Shown here piece after piece: positions 5,578 through 7,928 of a stretch of 7,928 bases of DNA. Below the pieces are notes generated by a model that was not told the DNA's origin, did not search any database, and saw nothing but the letters and a program-made list of their open reading frames with translations. The translations under genes and the position numbers were made by a program. This DNA is from Bacteroidetes bacterium UBA7692. GTDB taxonomy: Bacteria > Bacteroidota > Bacteroidia > Chitinophagales > LD1. The DNA is taken from NCBI GenBank assembly GCA_002482725.1, contig DLGO01000046.1:1-7928 (forward strand), written 5' to 3'. Every line of letters starts with the position of its first letter. The first letter of the stretch is position 1.

Positions 5578-7928
5578 TTAGTCCTGGATTAATAAAACGG
5601 TTCCTTTTACAGGGGTTTTCCTGTCTGTGATGTTCTCCATTTGCACTATGTAGAAGTAAGTGCCCGGAGCCACTTTGTTTCCTTTATAGGTACCATCCCA
5701 TCCATCTAGCCCTTTGTACAATTCCTGGCCCCACCGGTTCAGTATCACCAGATCGTAGTCTTTCAGGAACTTGTCGTTCTTGCCATCAGCGTTAGGGGAA
5801 AATACGTTAGGGAAGTCCACAATTTTCACCACAGCTGTATCAGGAATGCTGCCGCATCCGTTGTCGTTAGCAATAGCTATTACGCTGTCCTTATCGCTGA
5901 ATTTAGAAGAAGCATACGTGTTGGAGCTGCCCGATTGAACTTTGTTGCCATTTACATAAAAGTCGTAATTGGCATAGCCCGCAGGGCTTGCGGTAAAGGT
6001 CAGCACCTCTTGCGGGAAGATGGTGTTCTTATCCTTGTCGCTTGTCAGCGTTAGTTCCGGCAGGGTTACTACATCCACTGCCAAAGGCTTGCGTGCAGTA
6101 AGGCTGGTGCAGCCTCCTGTGGTGCTTGCCTGTGCGTAGTAGGTAGTTGCCTGTGTCAACTTGCCTGTATTCAGTGTGGTGCCTGTTCCCAATTGGTTGC
6201 CGCCTACTGCGTTATCCCACCAGGTTATCGTTGATCCCTGGCTTGCTGTAGCAGTTAGGGTAGTTGAGTCGCCATAACATACAGAGGCATTTGCAGCGGT
6301 TACGGTCAATACCTGAGGTGCTTTTATCACCGTTACCGTAGCCGGTATCCTGCCTGCACTGTTCACACAACCGTATTGGTTTATGGCTTCCAGGTAGTAG
6401 ACTGTATTGTCGGTTGGTGATACAGTAAGTGGGCTTACACCCAATAGTGTACCTCCTGTCTGCGCATCGTAGAAGTTGTAGGATACCGTACCACCTGTTG
6501 AGTTGCTGGCAGTAAGCACCGTGCTTTTGCCTTCGCATATTGTGGCGTCCTGCACAGTAACTGCAGGCAGGGTAGGGGATGGGTTCACTGTTACGGTAAG
6601 CGTTGCTGCTGATGAAACACCGCATGAGTTGGATGCTGTTACGCTCAGTTGTTGGGTACCTGGTGTTGACCAGTTAGCCACTATAGCGGTTGAGTTTTGT
6701 CCCGATGCTATGCTGCCGCCATTGCTTATAGTCCAGTTGTACGATGTAGCGTTTGGTATGGCTGTGATTGCATAAGGGCTTGCTCCCGGGCATACGCTGG
6801 TATCGCCCACTATTGGAGAAGTCATGATTGGCGCTGCGGGGTTTACAGTTACAGAAGTGGTAACTGCGGTACTTGTTCCGCAATCATTGGTTGCTGTTAC
6901 CGAAAGGGTATAAGAACCCGGTGTAGCAGACCATGTAACCTGTACTGCGTTTGTTCCCTGTCCTGAAGTAATAACGCCGCCACCTGTAGAAACTGTCCAT
7001 GAGTAGGAAGTAGCATTGGTTACTTGCGCTATGCTGTATGCCAATGTCTCACCACCGCAGGCTGTCTGCTGGCCCGAAATAGCGCCTGGTGTAGCGGGTG
7101 CATCTGGTTTTACTGTTACAGTTGTTGTAACGGGTGCACTGTTGCTGCATGAGCCAACGCCCACTACAGATACGGTGTATGGTCCGCCTGCTTGTGTCCA
7201 CTGTACGTTTATAGAATTAGTGCCTTGACCAGAGGTGATGTTGCCACCACCGCTTACTGTCCAGTTATAGGCAGATACGCCTGCTACTGTGGTTACAGAG
7301 TAGGTTTCGCTTATAGGGCATACTGATGTGCTGCCGCTGATATTGCCTAATACAGGAGCAGTGCCATTCTGTACATTTACCGTAAGACTGGATGGAATGC
7401 TGGAACCGCACACGTTATCTGCAGAAACAGATACCGTATATGGACCGCCTGCTGTAGTCCAGTTTACATTTATAGAGCTGGTGCCTTGTCCCGATGCTAT
7501 GGTGCCACCGCCACTTACAGTCCATGTGTAAGTCGAGGTATTAGGCAAAGCAGGTACTGTGTAGGCCGTTGAGCCCGGGCATGGATTGTTGTTGCCTGTT
7601 ATGGCACCGAGGTTCAATGGTACAGTGTCTACTACTGTTACACTATAGGATGCGGTACTTGAATTGCCGCAAACGTTGTTAGCCACTACTGTAATCGGGT
7701 ATGTGCCTGCTGTTGCAGGCCATTTTACGCTTATGCTGGTAGTGCCTTGCCCGGAAACGATGGTTCCCGGCGCGCCTACATTCCATACATAAGAGGTGGC
7801 ATTGGTAGCTGCGCCTACGGTATAGGTTTCTGTGCCGTGGCATACAGGAGATGTGCCTGTTATGCTACCAATTCCTGTAGGTGATACAGAGCGCACAAAT
7901 ACATTAAAGGTAGCTGCTGTGGTAGTAC
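5578..7928 (-). CDS. Giant T9SS-secreted adhesin-like protein with PKD-like repeats and CHU_C sorting domain (C-terminal part)
   Basis: The frame is open through the right edge, so the true start lies outside; the GTG at 7894-7896 is internal. Numbering from that GTG as residue 1, five tandem PKD-like repeats lie at about 10-96, 97-183, 184-270, 271-359 and 360-445, and the ten residues before it look like the end of another. Each has a YxWxVS core, a SGQGT-like turn (48, 135, 222, 311, 398) and a Cys pair. Two Ig-like CHU_C-associated repeats follow (about 446-523 and 527-610, ATICEGKSTVLTAS and ASVCYGDSTTLTAT), then a further beta domain (612-692). The end, FPNVFSPNADGKNDKF to KGTVLLIQD (695-772), is the gliding motility-associated type B sorting domain (TIGR04131/CHU_C) that directs export by T9SS. 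Such proteins act at the cell surface in adhesion or gliding, or as scaffolds for enzymes; any catalytic domain would be upstream. The OmpA and PorP/SprF genes that follow support surface delivery. Confidence 0.93.
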   Translation of the reverse strand, partial: TTTAATFNVFVRSVSPTGIGSITGTSPVCHGTETYTVGAATNATSYVWNVGAPGTIVSGQGTTSISVKWPATAGTYPITVVANNVCGNSSTASYSVTVVDTVPLNLGAITGNNNPCPGSTAYTVPALPNTSTYTWTVSGGGTIASGQGTSSINVNWTTAGGPYTVSVSADNVCGSSIPSSLTVNVQNGTAPVLGNISGSTSVCPISETYSVTTVAGVSAYNWTVSGGGNITSGQGTNSINVQWTQAGGPYTVSVVGVGSCSNSAPVTTTVTVKPDAPATPGAISGQQTACGGETLAYSIAQVTNATSYSWTVSTGGGVITSGQGTNAVQVTWSATPGSYTLSVTATNDCGTSTAVTTSVTVNPAAPIMTSPIVGDTSVCPGASPYAITAIPNATSYNWTISNGGSIASGQNSTAIVANWSTPGTQQLSVTASNSCGVSSAATLTVTVNPSPTLPAVTVQDATICEGKSTVLTASNSTGGTVSYNFYDAQTGGTLLGVSPLTVSPTDNTVYYLEAINQYGCVNSAGRIPATVTVIKAPQVLTVTAANASVCYGDSTTLTATASQGSTITWWDNAVGGNQLGTGTTLNTGKLTQATTYYAQASTTGGCTSLTARKPLAVDVVTLPELTLTSDKDKNTIFPQEVLTFTASPAGYANYDFYVNGNKVQSGSSNTYASSKFSDKDSVIAIANDNGCGSIPDTAVVKIVDFPNVFSPNADGKNDKFLKDYDLVILNRWGQELYKGLDGWDGTYKGNKVAPGTYFYIVQMENITDRKTPVKGTVLLIQD
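6562..7928 (-). repeat. Tandem 261-bp coding repeats (PKD-like modules)
   Basis: The SGQ turn recurs every 87, 87, 89 and 87 residues, so the DNA repeats about every 261-267 bases. Similarity is visible at the base level: GTGCCTTG near 7219 and again near 7480, followed in both by similar bases ending in CAGT/CTGTCCA and preceded by TTTATAGA. The copies are diverged, not identical, so this is an old expansion, though still similar enough to allow copy-number change. The array continues past the right edge. Confidence 0.8.

Noticed and set aside
6212..6625. Minus-strand frame of 137 codons inside the adhesin
   Set aside because: It is an alternative frame of the repeat region; the adhesin frame has continuous domains across it.
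5578..7896. GTG at 7896 as the true start of the adhesin gene
   Set aside because: The frame stays open to the window edge and the residues before it (TTTAATFNVF) look like the end of another repeat; no signal peptide follows the GTG.
6562..7928. Regularly spaced similar DNA segments suggesting an array such as CRISPR
   Set aside because: The period is about 261 bases, the copies are diverged, and the whole stretch is one open frame of PKD-like domains.

Overview
The window reads as Bacteroidota (Bacteroidetes) chromosome. The evidence is a C-terminal gliding-motility/type IX secretion sorting domain, a PorP/SprF outer-membrane protein, a PorE-like OmpA protein, and start sites without strong Shine-Dalgarno sequences. 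Base composition is moderate. All six genes I can support lie on the minus strand, so in transcription order the window runs from right to left. I cannot name the genus; the gene set would fit a Chitinophaga- or Cytophaga-type gliding bacterium.

Region 1 (about 2698-7928) is a compact type IX secretion (T9SS) surface cluster. It starts with the C-terminal 782 residues of a giant adhesin-like protein, open at the right window edge. That protein has at least five PKD-like repeats of 87-89 residues, two Ig-like repeats, a further beta domain and a CHU_C type B sorting domain. Eighteen bases later comes a 633-residue protein with signal peptide, TPR, PD40 propeller, carboxypeptidase-regulatory-like and OmpA domains (PorE architecture). 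After 36 more bases comes a 307-residue PorP/SprF protein. The spacing suggests one operon encoding a secreted surface protein, a peptidoglycan-anchored periplasmic partner and an outer-membrane T9SS partner.

Region 2 (1707-2697) holds an unrecognised lipoprotein-like gene that is visibly more AT-rich than its neighbours. It has a lipobox, an extracytoplasmic domain, three membrane segments and a charged tail. The 115-base gap before it contains two perfect inverted repeats.

Region 3 (1-1706) holds a complete NtrC-class sigma-54 response regulator that has no ATG start, with a candidate Bacteroidota -7 promoter box just before the likely TTG start. It is followed by a 175-base gap with unusually rich symmetry, then by the first 41 codons of a small unrecognised gene that leaves the window on the left. 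The gap holds two perfect 7-1-7 dyads 20 bases apart whose differences are symmetrically compensated, a third shorter inverted repeat, an imperfect sigma-54-like promoter about 100 bases downstream, and another inverted repeat over its -12 end. My best speculative reading is that the regulator binds the dyads and activates the small gene. The regulator's sensor kinase is not in the window.
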